Part shown: in pieces, positions 51,801 to 62,359 of the stretch | Numbering within the stretch: the first letter of the stretch is position 1 | How the letters are laid out: every line of letters starts with the position of its first letter | Assembly (NCBI GenBank): GCA_946811695.1 | Contig: OX328128.1 | Coordinates: forward strand, 22,994,258 to 23,058,257 | Origin: Gonocerus acuteangulatus | Lineage: Eukaryota > Arthropoda > Insecta > Hemiptera > Coreidae | Direction: 5' to 3' | DNA length: 64,000 bases | Position numbers and translations under genes: made by a program | Notes under the pieces: model-generated | What the model saw: the letters and a program-made list of their open reading frames with translations, nothing else | Told to the model about the DNA's origin: nothing | Database searches by the model: none

Positions 51801-53439
51801 TAATAAATAATAACTAAAAGACTGAATTTATTTTCATTATTTTAATTCACCCACAGTCGGCAAAGTTTTTCTTGTACTTACATTTGTCTCTTACAATGTC
51901 AAACGTTTGACCAATAAATTCTGAATTCTCACTGCCGTAAAATGCTTTTTATCGCGATGGAATTATTGTAAAATGTGTTTAAAACTATTTAGTTACACAA
52001 CACTCAGCTGTGGTACCATTGGTTGTAAATATTATTTCTGTTTTATGGATATTTAGAATTTTATATTATAATATGAAAATATAGAATAAAATGATTTATG
52101 ACAATTGCATTATTTATTTAGAATACCAAATATAGGGCTAGAAACATATCTATTATACGTATTTTTATGAAGTTTTAGTCTTTTTAAAGTTACAAAATTT
52201 TCTTTGCTTTGTTAAAATTTAAATTAGTTTCCCTTAAGGAAATCTGGAAGGTTTTTTGTATAAAATATCTTTTGTTGTTTATGTACGTTTATAGAGGCTT
52301 ATTTCCTTCATAACTGTTTTATTTTATTTTGATTGCTTTTTCGAGATTTGTAATTATGAAAAGAAACATTTATAAAATATTTTTAAAAGTTTTTGGAAAC
52401 AACGCTGAAGTATAGTTATATTTTCCTCTGTTTAATATTAAAAAAAAATGTACCCTAAAAAATCCTGAATAAAAATTTGAACATTTTTTCAATTAACATC
52501 CTCAGCTTCAACTGATTGCTAAATCTTCTCATAAAATCTTAATTTATGCTCTCTTTCCATCAAATTCAAAAAATTGAAATATTCAAATTTGTTAAGCATG
52601 AAATTTAGCCACTAGAACTCAGGGAATGTAAATTACCGCACAAGAAAATTGTATAGAATTTATTAATTTGTTTATAGTTATTTCTAATTTATTTTTATTT
52701 TATGGAGTTTAGAACACCTTTAATAATGATCTAAAAAGCTAATGATATTAACTTAATGCTAATTTTCTTTATTAGTTGCTATGTTGTTGTGAAGTATTTA
52801 TGACTTTATTTTGGATAAATAAAGAATGCCATTTACAGTACACCCACCATTAAATAGAAAACTGATTTAACAGTGTTGTTCAATTTATATATTTCTAGTC
52901 AAATAAATTGCCCACATAGCATCTGGTATTATCAATAAATTGGGAATTATTATATTCATTTCCATTTGGACCCTATTGATTTTCAATGGTTAAAATTTGT
53001 TCAAATGATTTTATTTCTATCATGCTTATGATGAAAGTTAACCAATTATTGTTAAACATAAACAATGCTTATATCATGATGTCCATTATATTTTTGTTAA
53101 ATAAAGCTATTCAATTTGTTCTAGTTTTTTTTTTCTTAATTACACTGGCCAACAAAAAAATATTTTTGGGATGTTTCCTTCACTTCATGAGTCAAATCTT
53201 ACTAATTTTGGGTTGAAAAAAACGAAAATGACAATGAAAAAATTGAATTAGCTCTAGTTTCTGTGATACACCATGGGTCAAAATATATAACGTTAACAAA
53301 TTGAGGCCAATCTGTAAATTTTAAACCATAAGTTTATCAACATTATAAATTAATTTGGATTTATTAAATAGTAGTTAACTTTTTTTAAGAGTTGAAAATT
53401 AATGGGAGATACTTGGGAGGTTGGATATTATTACCATCA
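48851..53439. other. AT-rich intergenic DNA
   Basis: 4.6 kb without a recognisable gene, RNA or clear repeat. T-rich from 48900 to 49130, a (TAA)n patch near 51790, and scattered AATAAA motifs. Confidence 0.5.
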
Positions 53440-54300
53440 TGTGGATTTCATGGCTGTCTCTTGTAGGTGAGTTGTGGAGCATCCCTACACACGGACCAAC
53501 AGTAATCTGTAAGCATTCATTTATTCAAACGGCCCTGATATCTTTGTTCCATTACAGAAATATCCTGATGGAATCTCTCACCATGTTCATCACTGACCGC
53601 ACCACAACTAGGAGGGAAAAGTCTAGATGAGAGTGGAGAAAATGAATTTTGAGAGACATGTTGCATCCAAGTTCATGATATTTTTGTAGAAGTATCCTCA
53701 TCAACTCAACATAGCTATCTTTTCTTTTGGTCCACAAAAACCTTTAATAACTCCCTTGAACCCATTCCAAGCTTCCTTTTCTTTCCCCTCCAAAACTCTG
53801 TCAAACGCAGGATCCTTCACAAGCTCCCGACTTTGTGGCCCAACAAAAACACCTTCCTTAACTTTTGCATCACTTAAGAAAGCAAATTTTTCCCTCAAAT
53901 ATCTAAAGGCCTCTCCTTCTTTGTTTATGCCTTTGACAAAGTTTTTCATCAAGCCGAGTTTTGTATGTAGTGGTGGAAGAAATATATCTTTCGGGTCTAC
54001 GAGAGGCAGGGCAACAACATTTTTTTCACTAGGGCCAAGATTTCTTGCAGGCCAGTCTGTTTGAATGTAATGTGATTTCCTATCCCTACTGTCCCACATA
54101 CATAAAAAGCAGCAGTATTTAGTATACCCCAGTTGCATTCCTAAAAGTATAGCGATGTCCTTTAGATCACCACAGATTTTCCACTTGTGTTCAGCATATT
54201 TGATTGAGTGGAGGAGGGCTTTCATGTTTTCATAAGTCTCATTCATGTATATAACCTCAAAATAGCTGTACAATGTTTGGTTTCATCAGTTAACAGGTGT
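53440..54300 (-). pseudogene. Broken copy of a TE-associated arthropod protein of unknown function
   Basis: On the minus strand: KWKICGDLKDIAILLGMQLG, YTKYCCFLCMWDSRDR, LPPLHTKLGLMKNFVKGI, then after a frameshift near 53710-53735 LGCNMSLKIHFLHSHLDF, after a second near 53610 GAVSDEHGERFHQDI, then MLTDYCWSVCRDAP. I recognise this as a widespread, multi-copy arthropod and cnidarian family that is usually annotated as uncharacterised. Its link to a specific transposon is not established here. Two frameshifts and an internal stop make it non-functional. The 5' part is absent. Confidence 0.75.
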
Positions 54301-54683
54301 ACCAACATCCAAAAACTAAATTTCTCCACAAAGTGAAAGATGAGCACATAAAAAGTGACATGTTACTGTATCTGGAAAACAACAGCTAATTGGTCATTTT
54401 CGAGGTGATTTTTGAACTCAGGGGGCAAAAATACATAAGAATTGGGTATTTTTAAGCCAGAAACATTTTCATTGTTGTTCAGTGTTATTTGCCCATACAT
54501 TATCTTATTTTCCATTACTTATACTACTTTTATAAATAGATGAAAAAGGAAGAAAGTCAGAAGGAAGTCAAAACTTTATTGTATTTTAAGGTACACTATG
54601 TAAAAAAAAAAGTCTGTCACACAGGAGCTGCACAAGCAAGCACTTTCCTCAGAATTTGGCTACTGCATTCCTGAACAATTTGC

Positions 54684-54830
54684 TTAACCCATTAGCGCCG
54701 TGCGTTACCATATGGTAACGCCAATATCTAAGCGATGATAGAAAAATTATATTATATACTAAGTATGTAAAATTGATTTATTTGTGTTAAGAATTTTTGA
54801 AAAAAAGAAACTCCGGCACTAATGGGTTAA
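54684..54830. mobile_element. TTAA-type MITE, 147 bp
   Basis: TTAACCCATTAGCGCCG and CGGCACTAATGGGTTAA are inverted ends. The palindrome GCGTTACCATATGGTAACGC lies just inside the left end (54702-54721). Confidence 0.85.
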
Positions 54831-54851
54831 AATAACCTATATAAATAAAAT

Positions 54852-55064
54852 TTATTTATTTAAATTTTAACGTCCATTTATTATTAACTAGGAATTTTAG
54901 GACGGGTTATCTATAGGTTACTACCCTTTTCTAGCCAGGATAGGGCTGATGCCTTTTCTTTTTTCTAAAGAAAAGCCACCACCCCTAGTGGGAATCGAAC
55001 CCACGACCTTTGGCTCAGAGTGTTAAGTGCTCACGCCTTAACCCTCACAGCCATCGGGTCTCCT
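54852..55064 (-). mobile_element. tRNA-derived SINE (type II, Leu/Ser-like head), complete
   Basis: On the minus strand it starts GAGACCCGATGGCTGTGAGG, has an extra arm between anticodon and B box, then GTGGGTTCGATTCCCACTAG, GAAAAGGGTAGTAACCTATA, and a TAAA-type tail. TATAAATAAAAT flanks both sides (54840-54851 and 55065-55076). The body shares its AAAGGGT..YAACCTRTAGATA block with the 5S-derived SINE. Confidence 0.85.
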
Positions 55065-55611
55065 TATAAATAAAATAAAAACATGAATAGTTCTTCTCTT
55101 TTAGATTTGTAATGAGCAGCTGTTTCAGTTATTAATTTGCTTCCAGAGTTTTGTTTATACATGGTAGTACACTACTTAATACTCGGAGAGCTGATAACAC
55201 ACTTTTCATGAAGTGTTTTATGCGCCTTGAAATTTTGCTTACAACTCTTTCTGTCTCACTTTTTTTTTATACGAATATTGAGTTTCATTGCAATGCAAGA
55301 AAAATTATGACAGGTATGGGCTAATAACTACTTTTCGTCCGGAGTACCCCCCCCCCCAAATTTTTGCTGTTTAACGAGGGAAACACTAATTTGAACAAGC
55401 CAGCCGTATATTTCAACGAAACTCGAAATTCCTTGTTATCACATAAAGAGAAAAATAAACTAAATCGGTTCATTTGGAGGGGGTTTACTCCGGACCCACA
55501 TTACCAATTTGGAAGACGAAAATGTCTGGTTTTTGTGTATTTTTTAAGTAGTGTAGTACCATGTATAACCACAACTCTGGAAGCAAATTACATTTTAACA
55601 GTTGCTCATTA

Positions 55612-55612
<1 letters not shown>

Positions 55613-55681
<69 letters not shown>
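55613..55681. repeat. Poly(A) tract, about 69 bp
   Basis: Uninterrupted A-run. Its length may vary or be mis-assembled. Confidence 0.9.
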
Positions 55682-55686
<5 letters not shown>

Positions 55687-56251
55687 GAACTATTCATGTT
55701 TTTATTTTATTTATATGGGTTATTTAAATAAAATTCTGAGGAAAGTGCTTAGTTATGCAGCTCCTGCGTGACAGACGTTGTTCTGTTAAAAGATGGAAAT
55801 TTGTTAAATTTGTATGTCCAATTCTCAATCTTGCAATTACTACTTAATGCTCTAATAAGTAATATAATAGCATTATTTTTCCGCGGCTCTACAGCGTTCC
55901 CATCTACTTCCATGGCCATACTGGAGTGTATTTTACATCAGAAATTCCCTTAGAGAATACTTGACATAAGAGAACGTCAGAGCAGAGAGGAAGGGTGGTA
56001 TTCGCTGATAGGGGAGTGATAAGCGAGCCCCACACTCCGGCAATTGTGGTGGGAATGTGGCGAGAGTTTATCCCAGTACGGCACTTGTGGGATCAACTTT
56101 AGTGCTTTTATAATTGTCCCTTGCCTGCCTACGGATATATATCTCTCTCCCTTTTCCGCATTAGCCCTCCTTCTCTTCGAGTACCCTCTCGTCTTATCAC
56201 AGATATAAGAGACTTCAACAAAGTAGCTACCATGAAATTGGGCGCCCATTT

Positions 56252-56304
56252 ATTTATTTATTTATTTATTTATCGCACCGCATCTATGGCGAAGTGCATT
56301 TTCT
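56252..56304 (-). mobile_element. Tail-only LINE-type insertion, 53 bp
   Basis: On the minus strand: stem-loop GCAC ... GTGC (56297-56275) with inner CGC/GCG, then GATAAATAAATAAATAAATA. GGCGCCCATTT and GGCACCCATTT (56241-56251 and 56305-56315) flank it with one mismatch. Confidence 0.75.
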
Positions 56305-56334
56305 GGCACCCATTTTAATGGTGGCATTGTCGCA

Positions 56335-56420
56335 CTAAAAGAAAAAAGTCCGACTCGCACGAACTTCATCATCTTAGCGCGGTTCCGTTCTTATACCTAG
56401 TCTCACTTTGAAATAGAAAT
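56335..56420 (-). repeat. GCGCTAAGATG interspersed repeat, uninterrupted copy
   Basis: The minus strand reads CTATTTCTATTTCAAAGTGA, GAACGGAACCGCGCTAAGAT, TGCGAGTCGGACTTTTTTC without an insert. It is the empty-site counterpart of three interrupted copies. Confidence 0.7.
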
Positions 56421-56644
56421 AGTTATAATTTTGATAATAACGGCATTATTCATTTTTTTTCACGCCAAAAATAATAGCAGATTTAAAATCAGCACCACAA
56501 CATATACCAGCACCACAATTATATTTTTTCTTTAATCTACTCTCTAAGACAAATGAATTGGCCAAAGAATAATTTTGATATCATTTTTCAAACTCGAGGT
56601 ATAAAATAAAGCATTTTCAACCTATTTTATTTTATTTTCTAGGT

Positions 56645-57071
56645 CCTAAGGCCCGGTGCATACCGAAGAAACTGGATTCGTGAAACGTGAAACTTAAGCT
56701 GCTTGCAACACATAGATAGAAAACCATAGGTTGGTGGACACAGAGTTTCATGAAACATTAGTTTCTCTGATTTCATAAAACCGAGTTTCATAAAATTCGT
56801 TAAATCGGTTTCCTATTTCTTCAGTTTCACGTTTCATCAGTGAAACTACTAGCTCTAATAAGCGATGAAAAAGTGGCTTCGACATAATAAATATCCTTAA
56901 TTTTATCAGGATCTCTATTTATTAGAATTGCCGATCCCTAATAAACGGGTGAACCCACCACCACAACACAAGCGCATCGTTGTCAGAACCCATCGCAAAA
57001 ATGATGGAAAACCGTTTCTTCTTTGTGCAAGTTTCAATGAAACCATTTCATGAAACCAGTTCCTTCAGTGT
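56645..57071. mobile_element. hAT-like MITE full of GTTTCA/TGAAAC palindromes
   Basis: Ends AGGCCCGGTGCATACCGAAG and CTTCAGTGTCCACCAGGCCT are inverted. TGAAAC or its complement recurs more than a dozen times, often as GTTTCATGAAAC-like palindromes. The CCTAAGGCCC on both sides is partly palindromic, so the duplication cannot be delimited. Confidence 0.65.
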
Positions 57072-57164
57072 CCACCAGGCCTAAGGCCCATTGGACGAAA
57101 CGTTCGGGCACGTGTCGACTATTTTTCGATGCAGAATCACAAAAAAAAAAAAAAAAAAAAAAAA

Positions 57165-57335
57165 AGATGGGTCCGATCGGTGACCACGCCCCTTGTGAGG
57201 TGCTTATTATTCCGGGTTGTGGGTTCGACCCCAGACTAGAGAAAGTGGCTTTTCTTTGAAAAAATGAAAAGGCATTACATATATCCAGGCTAGAAATGGG
57301 AGTTAACCTGTAGATAAATAAATATTTTTTTAAAA
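57165..57335 (+). repeat. tRNA-derived SINE (type II head)
   Basis: GGGTCCGATCGGTGACCACG, GGTTGTGGGTTCGACCCCAG, GTGGCTTTTCTTTG, GGAGTTAACCTGTAGATA, then a TAAA tail. Preceded by an A-run at 57140-57164. Confidence 0.75.
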
Positions 57336-57659
57336 TTTATGTTTGTGTCATTCCTAATTTTTTTTTTAGTTTGTTTTATCTGTATGCCTGATTTCTGAAA
57401 CTTACATAACATTTCTATCATTGCATATGAAAATATAGGAAATTATCCGTAACGAGAAGCATTCCCAATCTAGACACCCTTTGTTCCAAAATCCTTCTGT
57501 TCCCTGCAAGGAGAGAGTGTAATTACTCAGTCCGTGATTGGTAGCTGATTTAACCAATCAGAAGGACGGGTGGAGCTAAGCAAAGCAATAACTGAGGAGC
57601 TTTCAGACAGATAGGGAGGAGCGCGTTCCTGATTTGACAAAGCCTTTCACAGGAATACT

Positions 57660-58340
57660 GTAACCCTTTTAGCGGGTTTCCTCCAGGGGCCTTTATAGGA
57701 AATAATTTCGGAAGGGGGACTGGGAAAATTTAGGTGTTATGGAGTACTAACAGTCTAGAACTTGGTATGGTTGGCCAACTAAAACGCTATTACATCCAAA
57801 CAAAAAATGTTTCTGATCTAAGTGATCTTAATTAATTCTTTTTAAGGTTTTTATGACACATTTTTGCCGGTTAAATGAAAATTTCGGGAGGGGGGTGCGA
57901 CTGCAGTCCTCTCAGCCTTTTTATATAAACCCATGGTTTCCTCCTTCCCTAAATAGACAGAACCCCGTTTATGACGAAATGCGGAAGTGCCGACTAGACA
58001 ATTTCAACTTTCAGGAACGAACGAAGATAACGAAAATAATAAGGTCGCCCTATAGCTGCCCCAGAAATGATGAAAATGAAATTTGCTATAAACATAACTT
58101 TTCTGATTTAAAAATTAACGTTGGTTAACTAGCAGAATTCGCACACAGAAACTCTGCTTTTTGGGCGAAATTTCCGCGAAATAAAACGTAGCGGCTACAG
58201 CTTCGAGTTTATAGGCTTCAAGGTGAATTTTCTTCAGGATTTCTAATGCAGCGAAACCATTTCTAAGCCGATATTTGTAACCGTTTTCTAGAAAAGTGGA
58301 TAAACTAGTTTTCTTAGCTAATTTTCGGTTTGGGTACTTT
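57660..58340 (+). repeat. Hairpin-headed repeat, copy 4, split by a CCCATG-family MITE
   Basis: TAGCGGGTTTCCTCC (57670-57684) and, after the MITE, GACAGAACCCCGTTTATGAC, GCGGAAGTGCCGACTAGAC and GGGCGAAATTTCCGCG follow the family order. GGTTTCCTCC is present on both sides of the inserted MITE (about 57685-57933), consistent with a 9-10 bp duplication. Confidence 0.65.
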
Positions 58341-58344
58341 TTTA

Positions 58345-59216
58345 TTTATGTATATGATTTAAGAGCTAGCAACTAGACGATTAGCTCTATAAACACTTAG
58401 AGTGCAAATAAAATAAGAGGTCTAGCACATCAAAAATAAAACATTTAAATAAAAATTTAAACAACTGAATCTATCAACTATACAAGACAAAAAAAAAGGG
58501 CAAAAAGAGAAAAAATAGAATAATAAAAATACCAAACATAAAGGTCAACTATAAAATAAAAAACAGATAAGTAATAAATTATTTTTAATAAACTAAATCT
58601 TTTCCCTTTATTTTATACGAATAAAATTGAATTATAAAATTAATTTTAACATATTTCAAATTTTTCGTTTTTGCTATATTCCTTCGTAAATTGTTATGTG
58701 TTTTAAAAAGTCTAAAATAATAGATATGTGCGGGCTACCATCTGTCAAAAGTTCGTACATATCATGTGGCATGTTGATGTTTTCACGTTTCCTGCAGTCT
58801 GTTAGTAAGTGTTTTACTGTTAATGTCTTATTGCATTCTATACATAGTGGTATGTCTTGTTTTGTCATTAAGTAAGAGTGAGTTAGTAGTGTATGTCCTA
58901 TTCTAAGTCTTGTAAGGACTACTTCTCTCCGGCAGCTTCTATAGCTGGAGTTCCATTGTTTTATGAATGGCTTTATCTCCCGAATCTTGTTTTCATTTAA
59001 AGATAACCATTCAGCCTGCCATTTATTGAGTACGTGAGTCCTTACAACCTGTTTCATGTCGGGTTCTGTAACCAGTAAAAAGTCTTCAGTGCGACGTCTT
59101 GTAGCTAGCTTTGCTAGGATGTCTACGTCAGTCGTTCTAAGTTTGGGTACTTGGAAACTATGGATAAAGTTGTTTATTATTAATGAACTTTCAATGTTTG
59201 AAAGCGTTTTTTTCAA
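58345..59216 (-). pseudogene. 5'-truncated RNase H-bearing LINE: C-terminal tail and 3' UTR
   Basis: The frame 59216-58674 reads ILAKLATRRRTEDFLLV (end of RNase H), then KWQAEWLSLNENKIREIKPF, RREVVLTRLRIGHTLLTHSY, PLCIECNKTLTVKHLL (zinc motif), DCRKRENINM. This order is typical of jockey/I-group elements. The 3' UTR ends in a stem-loop AGAGCTA ... TAGCTCT (58388-58362) and a short TAAATAAAA tail near 58345. The 180-codon frame is open, so the copy may be fairly young. Confidence 0.8.
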
Positions 59217-59494
59217 ACCGCAAGAACTGTTAAAAAAGTTTATATTAATAAAAAAAAGTTAGCGACAAAAGTGCGAGAATCATTAATCTTCCAAAAAACA
59301 TTCTACTCTCTGCCGAATCTCACAAAAGATGTAAAATTTAATAACCTTTCCAACGGTTACTCAGAACAGAGATTATGTTTAATTACATAATGTAATTCGA
59401 AATTAAGAGAAAAAACAACTGATAAATATTATCATATTTATTTTTGTGATATAATGAGAATTAAATGGGAATTATTTATGATAAAATTGATATA

Positions 59495-60745
59495 CAGTGG
59501 AACATGGATAATTCGAACTTCGATAATTCGAAATCGTGGTTAATTCGAATATTTTTCTCGGCCTCTAGAATTTAGGGAATAAACAATGTAAAAAAATCGT
59601 GGTTAATTCGAATAAAATGTTGGATAATTCGATTTTTTTACGAGTCTTTACCTCCAATGGGAGATGTTCGATCTTAATTTTTTTTTTAAATATTGTCCCC
59701 TCGGGTAAGAAGGATAGTAAGATACGGATGTAGGGGTTCCGGGACAAGAAGCGCGGCGGTTCCATATATGAGAGGTAAAAAAAGTGTGTTGATTTAACAT
59801 GGAATGACCGACCCATAGTCTAGTTCTTAGAGCCTAGGAGTTCTGCAAAGTGGAGGGTCGCGCTTCCTCCCTTCCAGGGGTTGTAGTTTATAAGTGAGTC
59901 AGCGTTTAGATCTGTTGTATTGTTTGTGCTTTGAATTTCCGATGTACAGCGCAGTTCAGTGACTTCTTGATTTAAGATGTCAAAGCCTACCAGTTATAAA
60001 ACTTTAACGTTGCCAGAGAAAATAGCTGCAATTAAAGAAGTTGAAAATTGAATAAAGAAAAAATATGAAATTGCCAAGGACTTTAGAATTCCTCCTAACA
60101 CTTTATCAACTTACCTGAAAAATAATAAAAAAATTCTTGCCCATGAAAATGACTTTTTTCAAAACAATAGACTTTTATTTTTACTTTTTTTTATAAATTA
60201 TTTATTACATATGTGGGGGGCGAGGTTAGCTCAGTGGTAGAGCACTCGACTAATGAATTGGAGGACCAGGTTCAAAACCCGAGCGCGCACTAAAGATTTT
60301 TTCTTCTAGTGCTGCCGTTCGAGGGTTGGATTTGGGGTCCCAGATCGTCCCTAGGCTCACCCAGCCTTTAATTAATTTAATTAATAATGGGTACCTTGGG
60401 TGCTAATGACTCTAGCAGTCGAAGCAGCCAAGGGAAAATCAGGTGGTCGGAGCATAGTGTTGACCACACTATCTCCCTAGTGTGCCGTATGGTCAAGAAT
60501 CAGGTACCTCTACAGTATCTGCCCCTCTGGGCCCTTGTGGCCTGTTACGGGACTGATTTTTTTTTTATTACATATGTACGTAATCATCAATTTATGAAGT
60601 ATTTGTTATTGTTTAAATAAAATGTGAGAAAATATGAAATTCGATTTTTTACCCCTTTATTTTCAAAAACTATTGTAATTCGAATTTTGGATAATTCGAA
60701 CTTTTTTATCGGTCCCTAGAGGTTCGAATTATCCAAGTTCTACTG
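59495..60745 (+). mobile_element. Tigger-like (pogo) element with transposase N-terminus, interrupted by a SINE
   Basis: TA borders and ends CAGTGGAACATGGATAATTC / GAATTATCCAAGTTCTACTG. From ATG 59977 it reads MSKPTSYKTLTLPEKIAAIK, a stop at codon 25 (60049-60051), then YEIAKDFRIPPNTLSTYLKN, the first helix-turn-helix of CENP-B-like Tigger transposases. The rest of the transposase is deleted. Confidence 0.88.
60215..60563 (+). mobile_element. tRNA (Ile/Asn-like)-derived SINE, complete, 14-bp TSD
   Basis: GGGGCGAGGTTAGCTCAGTG, GGTTCAAAACCCGAGCGCGC, body, GGGACTGA and a T-run. TTTATTACATATGT flanks both sides (60201-60214 and 60564-60577). The 3' end is T-rich, not A-rich. Confidence 0.9.
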
Positions 60746-61589
60746 TATAATGATTACTGTAAGCCTTACATTTAATTTGAATAAAAAAAGAAAAAGAATG
60801 ACTTAGACAATTATAAAAGTTGGTATAATGGGGTAGGCAGCATTTAACTACATTTTCTATCTAATGTCACCCCCCTTGAGTATTGTTATTCGCGTGCGGT
60901 ACGCCCTATATATCTCTATATACAACACACTATGTTATTTAATAATTCATATGTTCCAGCTTGAAAGACATTTGAGACTGAGAGGAAACCCCATTGCCCG
61001 TAACCTAACATAATGATCTTGTAAATTTGGTTGCCTACTTAATTATTGTTACTGATATTTTGTAATATAAGGAAAACATTAGAAAAAGAAATAAGAAATG
61101 AATATATTCAGTGCGGGCAAAATAATAGAAAAAACCTTTTTCCTTCGTTTGGTGCTTCATTCACTAATATTTTTCCTTGCGAGCCCTATAACTTATTGTC
61201 ACGTTTTTCTTTAGAAAAAAAAAAGTTCCCAATGAAAAACATTTCCCCTAATAAAGTGGAGATCTGCGAATAAACTCCAACCCCTCCCCCCCTAAAAGCT
61301 TCCTGGTCCTTTTTAACGCCCTAAGTAATTAGAAATTCAAGAGAATTAGGGGATGGGAGTAATTATAGAAGGGCCAAAGATTTACAGAGGTTTTCTTCAG
61401 GGGCAGAATAAACCTAAATTATACAAATTTAAGGGGAGAAGGGCTTGGACCCCTTTTTATATTCCCCCTAAAGGGCATTCCGTTGAAACAATCATATCAC
61501 CCTTAGCACAAAGTAATAACTTACATACAGTTTTTATTTAAATTTCAAACTATTCGCTCAATTTCATGCCCAACCCCTATAGTCCGATT

Positions 61590-61592
<3 letters not shown>

Positions 61593-61662
<70 letters not shown>
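61593..61662. repeat. Poly(A) tract, about 70 bp
   Basis: Uninterrupted A-run. No retroposed body identified upstream. 60750-61592 has no recognisable gene. Confidence 0.9.
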
Positions 61663-61664
<2 letters not shown>

Positions 61665-61984
61665 GTTGGAACCTTCCTACATACATATACCAAATTTTGG
61701 TTTCGGGTTTTCAAAAACGACTTATTGAGCTCAAAATGTATTCATACTTTAGCATTCATGCAAACAATGATAGTTAGAACTGGTTTTGAGTTGAAGAAGT
61801 ACACAATAAGAATTGTTATTAGCAAAATTTAGTAGAATTTGGGTATTTGTACATTTTCTTAACAGATTCACAGCTGCTCCCGCACTCATGCGGGCTGACA
61901 TGGACACTACGTTTTCTCATAAAACTGGCCGGCACAACGCTCGTGCATTTAATTTAGGGGTCAAAAGGTTAACTATGTATTCGT

Positions 61985-62215
61985 TTTATATGTTTGTTTA
62001 TTTTAGCATAAATATGCTTTAGCGGTGACTAAACTGGGAAAAACTGTTACAAAAAAGTGTCACAAAAAAGTGTCCGCTGGGTTTCGCGCATGCGCGGTGG
62101 CCATGTACGATGAAGAAGGCTATATGTTATACATACATTACATAGGTTTGTCGGGTTTGCCTGAAGCATATTTATGTTCCTGAATTTGAGCAGAAGGCTC
62201 TAAACGACATTTTTT
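61985..62215. repeat. Dispersed repeat, copy 2 of 2
   Basis: AGCATAAATATGCTTTAG to GAAGCATATTTATGTTCC, then CTGAATTTGAGCAGAAGG. Matches 22770-22975. AAAAAAGTGTC is duplicated here. Confidence 0.65.
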
Positions 62216-62359
62216 TAATACTTTTAATAGGTTTGTTTTATATCGATACCACATTGGACCTTGCCCTAAACTTTCATTTTAACCTAACATTCACAACACA
62301 ATAAAAGACCATCATCGACTCTTTTTTACAATCGATATTTCAAGGAAATTATAACAAAA

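Larger units (their letters stand above)
54612..55773. mobile_element. TIR element with nested insertions in one arm
   Basis: GTCTGTCACACAGGAGCTGC (54612) is the inverse of GCAGCTCCTGCGTGACAGAC ending at 55773, followed by TAAGCACTTTCCTCAGAATT-type sequence in both arms, and by AAAACATGAATAGTTCTTCT (55083), inverted at 55683. The left arm is broken by a TTAA MITE and a SINE. Confidence 0.7.

Noticed and set aside
55364..55771. 135-codon frame with a long Lys run
   Set aside because: The Lys run is a poly(A) tract within a TIR element.
61046..61541. Two open frames of 62-75 codons
   Set aside because: No motif, no conserved pattern, and the composition looks like ordinary AT-rich DNA.
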